Origin: Clostridium mobile | Lineage (GTDB): Bacteria; Bacillota; Clostridia; Clostridiales; Clostridiaceae | Direction of reading: 5' to 3' | DNA: 64,000 bases | NCBI RefSeq assembly: GCF_018918285.1 | Contig: NZ_JAHLQF010000003.1 | Location: forward strand, 248,001 to 312,000 | Shown here: positions 48,701 through 55,839 of the stretch, in pieces | Layout: each line of letters begins with the position of its first letter | Position numbering within the stretch: position 1 is the stretch's first letter | Program-made: the position numbers and the translations under genes | Notes under the pieces: generated by a model | What the model was told of the DNA's origin: nothing | The model's database searches: none | The model's input: only the letters and a program-made list of their open reading frames with translations

Positions 48701-51301
48701 TCTGGTGGAACATTTTTGTACAATAAAGTCACTATGAGTTATGAAGATATTAACCTTATTATGTCTATAGCTAGATTAGTGATTGACGGTGATAAAGGTA
48801 GCTTAAGTAGTCAGGTAAAAGTTAATTTAGGGCTACAGTATAATTATGAGCTATTAGAGCCTAAGGAAATAAACTATAAGGAAGGTAATTTTACATTTGC
48901 GGTTCCTGAGCTTCAATATTTTAATAGTTTAGGAGGATTTAGCACTGAAGGAGATAAATATTTTATAATACTAGATAATTATAAGAACACACCAGCTCCT
49001 TGGATAAATGTTATTTCAAATAGAGATTTTGGATTTCATATTTCCGAAAGCGGAATTTCCTATACTTGGAATAAAAATAGTAGGGAAAACAAAATAACTA
49101 CCTGGTCTAACGATCCTGTAAAGGATAGTGAAGCGGAAGGTTTATATATAAGAGACGAATATACAGGAGATGTTTGGAGCATTTCACCAAAACCCGTGAG
49201 AAACAATGGAAAATATATAGTAGAGCATGGATTTGGATACTCTTCTTTTAGACATAAAGCATATGGAATAGCCGGAGAGTTTACCACTTTTGCTTCTTTA
49301 AATAAAAGCGTAAAACTATGTATTGTAAAACTTAAAAATGATACAGATATTGAGAGACAATTATCTTTAACTTACTATGCTCAATTAGCTTTAGGAGTTG
49401 TACCTCAAGGAACAGCCCAGTATATATCCACTTATATAAATGAAGAAGGTGAATATATACATGCTAAAAATCCTTATAGTAGCAACTTTGGCAATCTAAT
49501 TGCTTTTCTTAAAGTGGTAGGAGGAGAGGAAACTACATTTACTGGAGACAGAAGGGAATTTATAGGTAAAGAGGGCTCTTTTGAAAGTCCTGAAATACTA
49601 AATAGAAAATTCTTTTCTAATGCTGTAGGAGCGGGATTAGATCCTTGTATGGCTGTAAATACTAAGATATCTGTAAATCCAGAAGAAGAAAAGACATTAT
49701 TAGTTATATTAGGTCAAGAAGAGAATATTAATAATGTAGATGAGATAATTAAAGAATATAGTAGTACAGAAATTGCTTTAAGAGAACTGGATAAAGTTAG
49801 AGATTACTGGAAAGAGATACTAGGTGTAATTCAAATAGAAACACCAGATAAAACAATGGATATAATGGTAAATGGATGGCTTATGTATCAAGTAATAGCT
49901 TGTAGATATTGGGCTAGGACAGCTTTTTATCAATCAGGTGGAGCTTATGGATTCCGAGATCAATTACAAGATACTTTAGCAATATCCTATTTAAAGCCAG
50001 AGATAACAAAAGAGCAAATACTGTACTCATCTTCAAGGCAATTTATTGAAGGAGACGTTCAGCACTGGTGGCATCCAGTTGTAGATAGTGGTATAAGAAC
50101 TAGATTCTCTGATGATTTGCTGTGGTTACCTTATGTAACATTACAATATATAAAAAATACAGGAGATTATTCAATCTTAGACCATGAAGTTCCATACTTA
50201 GAGGATGAACCATTAAGAGAAGGAGAAGACGAAAGATACAATATTGCAAGAAAGTCTGAAATAAAGGAAAGCGTGTATAAACACTGTGTAAAAACTATAG
50301 ATAGGGCATTAAAGTTTGGTGAACACAATATACCTTTAATGGGGTCAGGAGACTGGAACGATGGAATGAGTACTGTTGGAAATAAAGGTAAGGGTGAAAG
50401 CGTATGGCTGGGATGGTTTTTATACACTATCCTTAAAGACTTCATAAGAATATGCGACATAAAAGGAGATAGCGAAAGAGAAAAAAGATATAAAGAAATG
50501 TTGCAATTTATCATAGACAATATAGAAAAAAATGCTTGGGATGGCAATTGGTATAGGAGAGCTTATTTTGATGATGGAACTCCTTTAGGTTCTTCTGAAA
50601 ATGATGAATGTCAAATTGATTCATTATCACAATCTTGGGCTGTTATATCTGGAGGAGCCAAGGAGAGTAGAAAAAAAGAGGCAATCTTATCTGTAGAGAG
50701 GTATCTTGTTAAATATGATAAAGGTTTAGTAATGCTTTTAACACCACCTTTCCATAACTCATCTTTAGAACCAGGATATATAAAGGGTTATGTACCAGGA
50801 GTAAGAGAGAATGGTGGCCAATATACACATGCTGCTATATGGTATATATTAGCGTTGACTATGGTAGGATTTAATGATAAGGCTTGCAATATATTTAATA
50901 TGATCAATCCAATTAACCATGCACGTTCATACTTAGATTGCCAAAGATATAAAGTAGAGCCTTATGTGGTTACAGCTGATGTTTATGCAGTAGAACCACA
51001 TGTGGGCAGAGGTGGATGGAGCTGGTATACAGGTGCTGCAGGATGGATGTATACTACAGCTATAAATGGTATATTAGGTTTTAAACTTAAAGAAAATGAA
51101 GGCTTTACTGTAGAGCCTAGAATACCTGAGAATTGGAATGGATACAAGATGACTTATAAAAGAGGAGAATGTATATATCATATATATGTTGAAAGAGGAA
51201 AAGAATTTAGTATATTGCTTAATGATAAGCCATTAGAAAAAAATATTATTCCATTTATGGAAAATGGAGAACATAGAGTAGAAGTGATAATTAAAGATTA
51301 A
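42734..51301 (+). CDS. Giant cyclic beta-1,2-glucan synthase-like protein (GT84-GH189/glycoamylase-like-GH94)
   Basis: The protein has 2855 residues, nearly the size of Brucella Cgs. It has an N-terminal helix, then a soluble region to ~410. Membrane helices lie near 415-460, 800-860 and 930-985, flanking a GT84 glycosyltransferase domain: 'ITLDADTKLPRDSS' near 625, 'EGIFTGKGIYDVDIF' near 717, and 'LLEGSYVRTALLTDIELID' with 'HRWVRGDWQ'. Next is a glycoamylase-like/cyclisation module ('VPWGISESGFYAFD' and 'SYMVHHQGMSLMALDNL' near 1420-1510), then two supersandwich blocks. The C-terminal GH94 phosphorylase-type part has 'HWWHPVVDSGIRTRFSDDLLWLPYV' (outline) near 2445 and 'GSGDWNDGMSTVG' near 2538. 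It likely builds and trims a cyclic or linear beta-1,2-glucan at the membrane. Product unproven. Confidence 0.85.
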   Translation: MLYYEVSLIILLILLISSILYIFLKNKEESEDYREMYGEEFEECPYNRKDKSIKSRIKVIKNLDKCYQDILNGYDYINSEANRKKDIPPAGEWLLDNLYLIQKEYKSIKSSMPNDYYENLPLINKGAIKGYPRIYHIARKIVYKTEGKVNGEYIEKFIDEYQKHTILTSGELWALPVMIRVALIQNICEVTKDIVYAQSEKNKGETVAERLIENSNNEEALENLFKENINFTPYFTEKLLKVLRDSGFENEDVYSWIDEKLVMQDINGEKIVLLEHKRQALFRMIIGNSITGIREISSLNWREYFEKLSYLEKTLKEDPADIYENMDFATRDFYRHKIEKLARHMKLGESFVAKKAIECAKEATEHEGNPYLKHVGYYIIDEGIQCLKDKIGFKDHGFRKLKYINKSKRANYYISFITFLTLTLAFILMYFNFNPYSTPLWQYILTFIVILIPCSEIIISVTNWSITHLSRPEIIPKLEFKEEIPEEYSSIVVISTLINSEKRAKELAKDLEVYYLGNRCKNIYYAILGDFKDNKEKDHIDDEKIINSALKEIKRLNDKYAKEGEEIFYFFNRYRQYNEKENVWLGWERKRGKLVEFNRLIRGDENTSYNVISGDIEKLYKVKYVITLDADTKLPRDSSKKLIASMAHPLNHPYVDKDNKRVLRGYGLMQPRINISNISANKTLFSKIFSGETGIDHYTTAISDVYQDMFGEGIFTGKGIYDVDIFNFMLGDEIPENSVLSHDLLEGSYVRTALLTDIELIDGYPAYYNSSCKRLHRWVRGDWQLLPWIYKRSSLNKLSKWKMLDNLRRSLLSPSIILLIILSLSVLEASEGWIILSFIALISPLLFDISEAVIAPIKGISLSGKIKNWKVGIEQFFLIFSFVPHQAYLMTDAIIRTLYRLKISKKNLLEWQTAADAEVSSGKRLIDYIRYMWVGSFISLIIAFLALYKSASLGFILLPSCIIWFFSPYTAYYISKDIKRETYKIGIEEKIILRGIGRRIWAYFEDFNNEENNWLAPDNFQEYPENGVAPRTSPTNMAMGLISNIIAYDLGYIGLTQCIHKIEKTVESMKTLEMYEGHFYNWYNTKTKEPLYPKYISTVDSGNLLGYIWLTNRTLEEYIENPIFNIDMAKGLGDLLILSNEELKDMHSDFYKDSLEWVSKWDGDLVEYIKGLNKISDSINVIEKGDKWKELYWNKKLKDTVRDNVINIFNLFPWLEIEYFTNEEEMYLEELKSIANKSGINDILIALQELKDRLHDKSEVLYKAVLKGESNLKDLLSLIIKIKEYLEEIEEEMDFKMLFEESRQLFSIGYNVERGKIDNCYYDLLASEARQASFLAISKGDVEQDHWFKLGRTLTSVKNNKGLVSWSGTMFEYLMPLLIMKSYPDTLLNSTYNFVVESQRAYGNKNNVPWGISESGFYAFDINLNYQYKAFGVPGVGLKRGLSKDLVISPYSTIMALQVNIKDSILNIKRFIKEGFLGRYGLYEAIDFTKERLPKDEKYKIVKSYMVHHQGMSLMALDNLINNNVLQERFHRDPRVKASELLLQEKVPNMVIYDREEKYEENLFIKDKNVGMIRRYTTAKTSYPEANILSNGNYSVMVTNRGSGYSKKEDMNVYRWREDITNDNTGMFFYIKNLNSNEYWSNYYQPCKHEGEEYEVIFAQDKAEFRRKDGNLYTVTEIGVCSEDNGEVRKISITNNSNSNRTIEVTSYFEVTLTNYNSDLVHPTFSNLFVRTDFQEDPMCLLANRRKREKEGKEPWVMHTVIGDEKIVGKIQYETSRASFIGRNRDLHKPEVMENDAPLTNTKGAVLDPILSLRVRVEIPSGETCKLAFITALGDSREEVIKLAEKYRDWNNVNRVFELTWTQAQVENRYLGINSSMANLYQSIASKIIFMNNSFKEREKYIKAINRGQSELWKYGISGDLPIVLLIIRKEEDLELLRQLLKAHEYWNIKGLKTDLIILNLEDTAYIQPLEDGIKELVFSSYARDKVNKSGGTFLYNKVTMSYEDINLIMSIARLVIDGDKGSLSSQVKVNLGLQYNYELLEPKEINYKEGNFTFAVPELQYFNSLGGFSTEGDKYFIILDNYKNTPAPWINVISNRDFGFHISESGISYTWNKNSRENKITTWSNDPVKDSEAEGLYIRDEYTGDVWSISPKPVRNNGKYIVEHGFGYSSFRHKAYGIAGEFTTFASLNKSVKLCIVKLKNDTDIERQLSLTYYAQLALGVVPQGTAQYISTYINEEGEYIHAKNPYSSNFGNLIAFLKVVGGEETTFTGDRREFIGKEGSFESPEILNRKFFSNAVGAGLDPCMAVNTKISVNPEEEKTLLVILGQEENINNVDEIIKEYSSTEIALRELDKVRDYWKEILGVIQIETPDKTMDIMVNGWLMYQVIACRYWARTAFYQSGGAYGFRDQLQDTLAISYLKPEITKEQILYSSSRQFIEGDVQHWWHPVVDSGIRTRFSDDLLWLPYVTLQYIKNTGDYSILDHEVPYLEDEPLREGEDERYNIARKSEIKESVYKHCVKTIDRALKFGEHNIPLMGSGDWNDGMSTVGNKGKGESVWLGWFLYTILKDFIRICDIKGDSEREKRYKEMLQFIIDNIEKNAWDGNWYRRAYFDDGTPLGSSENDECQIDSLSQSWAVISGGAKESRKKEAILSVERYLVKYDKGLVMLLTPPFHNSSLEPGYIKGYVPGVRENGGQYTHAAIWYILALTMVGFNDKACNIFNMINPINHARSYLDCQRYKVEPYVVTADVYAVEPHVGRGGWSWYTGAAGWMYTTAINGILGFKLKENEGFTVEPRIPENWNGYKMTYKRGECIYHIYVERGKEFSILLNDKPLEKNIIPFMENGEHRVEVIIKD

Positions 51302-51305
51302 TAAA

Positions 51306-51350
51306 TAAAAAGGAACTGTCTTCTAAGATGTGAATCATGGAAGACAGTTC
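51306..51350 (-). terminator. Terminator of the 68-aa gene (leftward)
   Basis: An 11-bp stem (GAACTGTCTTC / GAAGACAGTTC), with a T run only on the minus-strand side (CCTTTTTATTT). It also lies just after the giant gene and may help stop it. Confidence 0.65.
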
Positions 51351-51359
51351 TATAAAAAC

Positions 51360-51566
51360 TTATTTAAATAAATCTTTTAATTCCCACATTTCTTTAGAGG
51401 TGTAATCAAATTCTACATTAGATATATTGTTAGAAACTATAGGATCTCGTACATTATCAGGCAACTTAGTATAGTCTTTTTTACCTGGTGAGTAAGATTT
51501 AATTATCTTTTGATTTACCTCTAAATGGTCTCTATCGTTTGGTAGGTAAGTTTCTCCTCTATCCAT
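51360..51566 (-). CDS. Small hypothetical protein, 68 aa
   Basis: The protein has 68 residues, starting MDRGETYLPNDRDHLEVNQK, with ribosome site AAAGGAGGAG at ideal spacing. It is hydrophilic with no membrane segment or cysteine; 'KSYSPGKKDYTKLPDNVRDP' lies in the middle. The promoter would lie in the AT-rich gap to dfx, from which it diverges, and its own terminator follows. I do not recognise a family. Good start signals and its own transcription unit make it a probable real gene, perhaps sporulation or stationary-phase related, but that is a guess. Confidence 0.6.
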   Translation of the reverse strand: MDRGETYLPNDRDHLEVNQKIIKSYSPGKKDYTKLPDNVRDPIVSNNISNVEFDYTSKEMWELKDLFK

Positions 51567-51785
51567 ATTTTCTCCTCCTTTTTATTTAATAATATTTTTA
51601 GTATTTGACACATGAAAAATACTATTCACATACTTATATAATGGTAAAAGTTAATATAAGCTATTAAAAATGGTAGAAACTAATATAAAAATATTAAAAA
51701 AAGAAGGGGAATAAATATTTTTATAGAATAATTAATATATATTAGTAGTTTTGATTAAATAAAAATTATTAAGGAGGTACTTATT

Positions 51786-52160
51786 ATGACAGAATTAAGA
51801 CAAATTTATAAATGTGAAATATGTGGAAATATAGTTGAGGTAGTTCACCCAGCAGGTGGAACTTTATCATGTTGTGGTAGACCAATGACATTAAAAAAAG
51901 AGAATACTACTGATGGAGCAAAAGAAAAGCATGTTCCAGTTGTAGAAAAGGTTGAAGGTGGAGTATTAGTTAAAGTTGGAGAAGTTGAACACCCAATGAT
52001 AGAAGAACATTACATTGAATGGATAGAAGTTTTAACTGAAAGAAAAACTTATAGAAAATTCTTAAAGCCAGGCGAAAAACCAGAAGCATTATTTAATATC
52101 GATGAAGAAATTATAGCTGTAAGAGAATACTGTAATCTTCATGGTCTTTGGAAAAAATAA
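51786..52160 (+). CDS. dfx: Desulfoferrodoxin (superoxide reductase)
   Basis: The protein has 124 residues, with ribosome site AAGGAGGT. The N-terminal desulforedoxin-like iron centre has Cys10, Cys13, Cys29 and Cys30 ('YKCEICGN' and 'LSCCGRPM'). The C-terminal superoxide reductase centre has '[10 protein letters not shown]' (the Glu/Lys lid and first His), '[14 protein letters not shown]' (two His) and '[11 protein letters not shown]' (Cys and His). It is a two-iron, class I enzyme that reduces superoxide to peroxide without releasing oxygen, typical of anaerobes. Monocistronic. Secure. Confidence 0.95.
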   Translation: MTELRQIYKCEICGNIVEVVHPAGGTLSCCGRPMTLKKENTTDGAKEKHVPVVEKVEGGVLVKVGEVEHPMIEEHYIEWIEVLTERKTYRKFLKPGEKPEALFNIDEEIIAVREYCNLHGLWKK

Positions 52161-52165
52161 TGTTA

Positions 52166-52194
52166 TTGACAAAAAAAATTATTTATAATATTAT
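52166..52194 (+). promoter_or_regulatory. Promoter of the trpS T-box leader
   Basis: TTGACA and TATTAT are separated by 17 bases, 15-20 bases ahead of the T-box stem I start. It overlaps nothing else. Confidence 0.6.
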
Positions 52195-52199
52195 AAATT

Positions 52200-52462
52200 A
52201 AAAATATTAACTCAGTGAAGGAAAGTAGTAGGCTTGAAAACAGATTTATAGAGAGTTGTAGCTGGTGAAATTACAATATTTATGATTAAGCTGAATGGGT
52301 TCTGGAGAGTCGGGATGAAATTAAAGTAGTTCTAGACGTAGGTCTCACGATATAGAGGCAGGATATTGTTGTATCCTTATAAGGAGGAAGATTAGATCTT
52401 TCTTAAAGTTAGGTGGTACCGCGTTACTACGCCCTATAGTTTTGCTATAGGGCTTTTGTTTA
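52200..52462 (+). promoter_or_regulatory. T-box riboswitch, tryptophan-specific
   Basis: Key elements are in order. GTGAAGGAAAGTAGTA is the base of stem I. AGAGAGTTGTAGCTGGTGAA is the distal stem I AG-bulge and GNUG-like region. A TGG specifier candidate lies at 52296-52298. The T-box AGGTGGTACCGCGTTACTAC is at about 52410-52430. A terminator (GCCCTATAG / CTATAGGGC, then TTTTGTTT) closes the leader. Uncharged tRNA-Trp should favour the antiterminator and trpS expression. Confidence 0.92.
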
Positions 52463-52508
52463 TTTAATTATATATTTAAAAATTTGATACAGATTAGGAG
52501 GAACAATA

Positions 52509-53516
52509 ATGGAGGAAAGCAAAAAGGTTATATTTAGTGGAATTCAACCTTCTGGAAATTTAACTATAGGAAACTACTATGGTGCATTAAAAAATTGGGT
52601 TAAGCTACAGGATGAATATGATACTTATTATTGTATAGTAGATTTACACGCTATAACTGTAAAGCAGGAGCCAAAAGAACTCAGGAGAAGAACTTTAGAG
52701 GTATTAGCTATATATTTAGCTTGTGGGTTAGATCCAGAAAAGAATACTATATTTATTCAGTCCCATATACCAGCTCACAGCGAAGCTGCTTGGTTATTGA
52801 ATTGTTTTACTTATACAGGAGAACTGAGCAGAATGACTCAATTTAAAGATAAATCTGCAAGATATGGAGAATCTTCTATAAGTGCAGGGCTACTTACTTA
52901 TCCAGTGCTTATGGCAGCGGATATATTGCTTTACAATGCAGATTTGGTGCCAGTAGGAAGTGACCAAAAACAACATTTAGAAATAACTAGAGATATTGCT
53001 TCAAGATTTAATAATTTATATAGTCCTACATTTAAAATTCCTGAACCTTATATAGGAAAGTCTGGAGCTAGAATAATGGATTTACAACATCCAGAAAAGA
53101 AGATGTCAAAGTCTGCGGATAATCCAAATAGCTATATACTTATAATGGATCCACCAGAAGTAATTAGAAACAAGATAAATAGAGCTGTTACAGATACAAT
53201 AGGGGTTGTAAAATATAGTGATGATCAACCTGGAATTAAAAATTTAATGGATATATTAAGTGTGGCTACAGGAAAAGGTATAGATGAAATAGAGAGAGAA
53301 TATGAAGGACAGGGATATGCTAAATTTAAAAAGGATGTTGGAGAGGCCATAATAGAAGAATTATTACCAGTTCAAAATAAAGTAAAAGAATATTTGAATA
53401 ACAAGGACTTATTAGAAGCAATATATACAAAAGGTTCTGAAAAAGCAAACTATGTAGCTAGAAAAACTTTATCAAAAATGCAAAGGAAGATTGGTTTCGT
53501 GGCTAAATCAAGGTAG
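52509..53516 (+). CDS. trpS: Tryptophanyl-tRNA synthetase
   Basis: The protein has 335 residues, with ribosome site TTAGGAGGAAC. Class I synthetase signatures are present: the HIGH-type motif 'SGNLTIGNYYGALKNW' (as TIGN) near residue 18 and 'KKMSKSADNPNS' near residue 197. Tryptophan-pocket elements include 'YCIVDLHAITV' and 'LLYNADLVPVGSDQKQHLE'. It attaches Trp to tRNA-Trp. The T-box leader upstream fits. It is followed by prfC with a 90-base gap and no terminator. Confidence 0.95.
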   Translation: MEESKKVIFSGIQPSGNLTIGNYYGALKNWVKLQDEYDTYYCIVDLHAITVKQEPKELRRRTLEVLAIYLACGLDPEKNTIFIQSHIPAHSEAAWLLNCFTYTGELSRMTQFKDKSARYGESSISAGLLTYPVLMAADILLYNADLVPVGSDQKQHLEITRDIASRFNNLYSPTFKIPEPYIGKSGARIMDLQHPEKKMSKSADNPNSYILIMDPPEVIRNKINRAVTDTIGVVKYSDDQPGIKNLMDILSVATGKGIDEIEREYEGQGYAKFKKDVGEAIIEELLPVQNKVKEYLNNKDLLEAIYTKGSEKANYVARKTLSKMQRKIGFVAKSR

Positions 53517-53605
53517 TTAAGTCAAGATAGCAAATTTAATTGACAGTAAAATTACTTAAAGTTAAAATCTATTTAGTACACATTTTAAAAAGAGGAGAGA
53601 ATATA

Positions 53606-55201
53606 GTGGAAGATATAGTTAGAGCGATAGAGAAAAGAAGAACCTTTGCAATAATATCTCACCCAGACGCAGGTAAAACTACACTAACAGAAAAACTATT
53701 GCTATATGGAGGCGCAATAAGACTTGCAGGGTCAGTAAAGGCTAGAAAGGCTTCAAAGCATGCAGTTTCAGACTGGATGGAAATAGAAAAGCAAAGAGGT
53801 ATCTCCGTAACCTCATCAGTTATGCAGTTTAACTATAATGGTTATTGTATAAACATATTAGATACACCTGGACACCAGGACTTTAGTGAAGATACCTATA
53901 GAACATTAATGGCAGCGGATAGTGCAGTAATGGTTATAGATGGAGCTAGGGGTGTTGAAGAACAAACCAAAAAGTTGTTCCATGTATGTAGCCTAAGAGG
54001 AATTCCTGTATTTACTTTTGTAAATAAAATGGATAGAGAAACAAGGGATCCTTTTGAACTTATGGAGGAACTTGAAACAGTCCTTGGGATAAGATCCTAT
54101 CCAATGAACTGGCCTATAGGTTCAGGTATTGATTTTAAAGGTGTTTATGATAGAAATAAAAAGGTAATTGAAGTGTTTAACGATGGTAAACATGGTCAAA
54201 CGAGAGTTGAAGCTCTTGAAGGAACTGTTGATGATCCTGTATTTAAAGATTTATTAGGGCAACCTCTTCATGATAAATTGATTGAGGACATAGAACTTTT
54301 AGATATAGCTGGAGATGATTTTGATTTAAACAAGGTTAGAAGTGGTGAGTTAACTCCTGTATTTTTTGGTAGTGCATTAACTAATTTTGGAGTAGAACCA
54401 TTTTTAGAAGAATTTTTAAATCTAACACCACCACCTTTAGGTAGAGATTCTAACGTAGGGGAAATAGATGCATTTTCAAATGATTTTTCTGCCTTTGTTT
54501 TTAAAATACAGGCTAATATGAATCCAGCTCATAGAGATAGAATAGCTTTTATGAGAATATGCTCAGGTAAGTTCAAAAAAGGTATGGAAGTATTCCATAT
54601 GCAAGGTGGAAATAAAGTAAAATTAGCTCAACCTCAACAGTTTCTAGCTCAAGATAGAGAAATAGTTGAGGAAGCTTATGCTGGTGATATTATAGGTGTA
54701 TTTGATCCAGGAATATTTAGAATAGGAGATACATTATGTACACCAAGCAATAAATTTTCTTTTGAAGGAATACCTTCCTTTGCACCTGAGCATTTTGCCA
54801 GGGTTAGAACTGTAGATACTATGAAGAGAAAACAATTCGTAAAGGGTATTACTGAAATATCCCAAGAAGGTGCCATTCAGGTGTTTAAAGAAATTAACAT
54901 GGGATTTGAAGAAATAATAGTAGGAGTAGTAGGGGTTCTACAATTTGAAGTATTAGAATACAGAATGAAAAATGAATATAATGTAGATATTAAAATGGAT
55001 AGACTACCATATAGATATGTAAGATGGGTTGAGAGTTCCAATTTAGATGCAGATAAGTTAACTATAACTAGTGATACTAAGGTAGTAAGAGATTTTAAAG
55101 ATAGAGTACTTCTGTTATTCCAAAGTGATTGGGCAATAAGCTGGGCTTTAGACCATAATAAAGATATAGTATTATCCGATGTAGGTAAAAGCGAAGATTA
55201 A
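53606..55201 (+). CDS. prfC: Peptide chain release factor 3
   Basis: The start is GTG 53606, with GAGGAGAG upstream; the in-frame TTG/ATG-like codons from 53540 give an atypical N-terminal extension. The protein has 531 residues, the family's usual length. GTPase motifs: G1 'SHPDAGKTT' (residues 18-26), G3 'DTPGHQDFSEDT', G4 'NKMDRE', and 'ALTNFGVEPFLEEFL'. RF3 releases RF1/RF2 from the ribosome after termination; it is also implicated in quality control. It ends in a strong terminator convergent with a small membrane protein gene. Confidence 0.93.
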   Translation: MEDIVRAIEKRRTFAIISHPDAGKTTLTEKLLLYGGAIRLAGSVKARKASKHAVSDWMEIEKQRGISVTSSVMQFNYNGYCINILDTPGHQDFSEDTYRTLMAADSAVMVIDGARGVEEQTKKLFHVCSLRGIPVFTFVNKMDRETRDPFELMEELETVLGIRSYPMNWPIGSGIDFKGVYDRNKKVIEVFNDGKHGQTRVEALEGTVDDPVFKDLLGQPLHDKLIEDIELLDIAGDDFDLNKVRSGELTPVFFGSALTNFGVEPFLEEFLNLTPPPLGRDSNVGEIDAFSNDFSAFVFKIQANMNPAHRDRIAFMRICSGKFKKGMEVFHMQGGNKVKLAQPQQFLAQDREIVEEAYAGDIIGVFDPGIFRIGDTLCTPSNKFSFEGIPSFAPEHFARVRTVDTMKRKQFVKGITEISQEGAIQVFKEINMGFEEIIVGVVGVLQFEVLEYRMKNEYNVDIKMDRLPYRYVRWVESSNLDADKLTITSDTKVVRDFKDRVLLLFQSDWAISWALDHNKDIVLSDVGKSED

Positions 55202-55202
55202 T

Positions 55203-55260
55203 AAAAATTGCGATACAATTTTTTCAGTAGAAAGTTAAAAAATTGTATCGCAATTTTTTA
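55203..55260. terminator. Bidirectional terminator between prfC and the small membrane protein gene
   Basis: A 21-bp perfect stem (AAAAATTGCGATACAATTTTT / AAAAATTGTATCGCAATTTTT) with a 14-base loop. It overlaps the stop of the minus-strand gene. Confidence 0.85.
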
Positions 55261-55413
55261 TACTTCCTTTTTTCTACCAAATAACACATCTACAATAAAT
55301 ATTAAAGCAGCTATTAACAATAGAAGGTTTATTAAATTGCCACCTATTCTAAATATCAATCCTATTAACCAAAATAAAACTACAAATCCACCTAGCCATT
55401 TAAGAAATATCAT
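55258..55413 (-). CDS. Lmo0937-family small membrane protein, 51 aa
   Basis: The frame has 51 codons on the minus strand, ATG 55413, with GGAGG 8 bases upstream. The product has two hydrophobic helices (MIFLKWLGGFVVLFWLIGLI, then 'LINLLLLIAALIFIVDVLF') joined by 'FRIGGN' and a basic end. This pattern (a W-L-I-GLIFKIGG turn and a second helix ending in a basic tail) matches the Lmo0937 family of tiny Firmicute membrane proteins. Function unknown; possibly stress-related. Its stop overlaps the prfC terminator. A plus-strand frame over the same bases is a shadow. Confidence 0.75.
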   Translation of the reverse strand: MIFLKWLGGFVVLFWLIGLIFRIGGNLINLLLLIAALIFIVDVLFGRKKEV

Positions 55414-55481
55414 ATAAAAAACCTCCATTTTAAATTAGGTATCGCAAAAATTAGTATTTGCAAATATGGAGGTAATTATAT

Positions 55482-55512
55482 AAAAAAAATAAAAAGAGAG
55501 GTAAAACCTCTC
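55482..55512 (-). terminator. Terminator of the zinc-ribbon gene
   Basis: GAGAGGT / ACCTCTC stem immediately after the stop, followed on the minus strand by TTTTTATTTTTTTTAT. Confidence 0.75.
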
Positions 55513-55683
55513 TTATCTTCTTTCTCTTGGTCCATTATTTCTTTCAGCTTTTCTAGCTCTTCTACATTCTGGACATCTTACTGGATCATTTTCAAATCCT
55601 TTTTCTTTATAGAATTCTTGTTCTCCTTCTGTGAAGATGAATTCTTTTCCGCAATCTTTGCATTCAATTGTTTTATCAGCCAA
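55513..55683 (-). CDS. Small zinc-ribbon protein (zinc-trap family), 56 aa
   Basis: The start is TTG at 55683, with AAGGAGG about 8 bases upstream. The 56-residue product starts MADKTIECKDCGKEFIF and contains a second pair 'RCPECRRARK', giving a CxxC-x(23-26)-CxxC zinc site, and ends in a basic RERR tail. It resembles the 'probable zinc-ribbon domain' (zinc trap) proteins common in clostridia and related Firmicutes. It probably binds zinc and nucleic acid or protein; the real role is unknown. A structured leader region lies upstream. Confidence 0.75.
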   Translation of the reverse strand: MADKTIECKDCGKEFIFTEGEQEFYKEKGFENDPVRCPECRRARKAERNNGPRERR

Positions 55684-55699
55684 AGCAAAAACCTCCTTT

Positions 55700-55775
55700 T
55701 AATCATAGGGTAATTTTTCATGGATAGCTCTCCTATGATAAAGGAGTTAAGTACCTGAGAAATTACCTATATATT
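55700..55775 (-). promoter_or_regulatory. Structured leader upstream of the zinc-ribbon gene
   Basis: On the minus strand, TAGGTAATTT and AAATTACCCTA pair to enclose an inner hairpin (CTCCT, loop TTATCAT, AGGAG). The inner AGGAG and the free AGGAGG ribosome site further downstream could compete for base pairing. It does not match any riboswitch class I can recall. It may be a translation-control leader. Confidence 0.4.
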
Positions 55776-55839
55776 TAATAATAAATACAGTTGTAATTAT
55801 ATCATAAAAGCCATTATATATACAATATGGAAAATCAAT

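Noticed and set aside
46183-50547. Long antisense frames within the giant glucan synthase-like gene (for example 46183-46656 and 50167-50547)
   Set aside because: They have no ribosome sites, hydrophobic-biased translations typical of antisense to helical proteins, and lie wholly inside a well-supported gene.
52631-52846. 71-codon frame inside trpS
   Set aside because: It is out of frame within the secure trpS gene, with no ribosome site.
55208-55417. 69-codon plus-strand frame after prfC
   Set aside because: It overlaps the terminator and is antisense to the well-started 51-aa Lmo0937-like gene.
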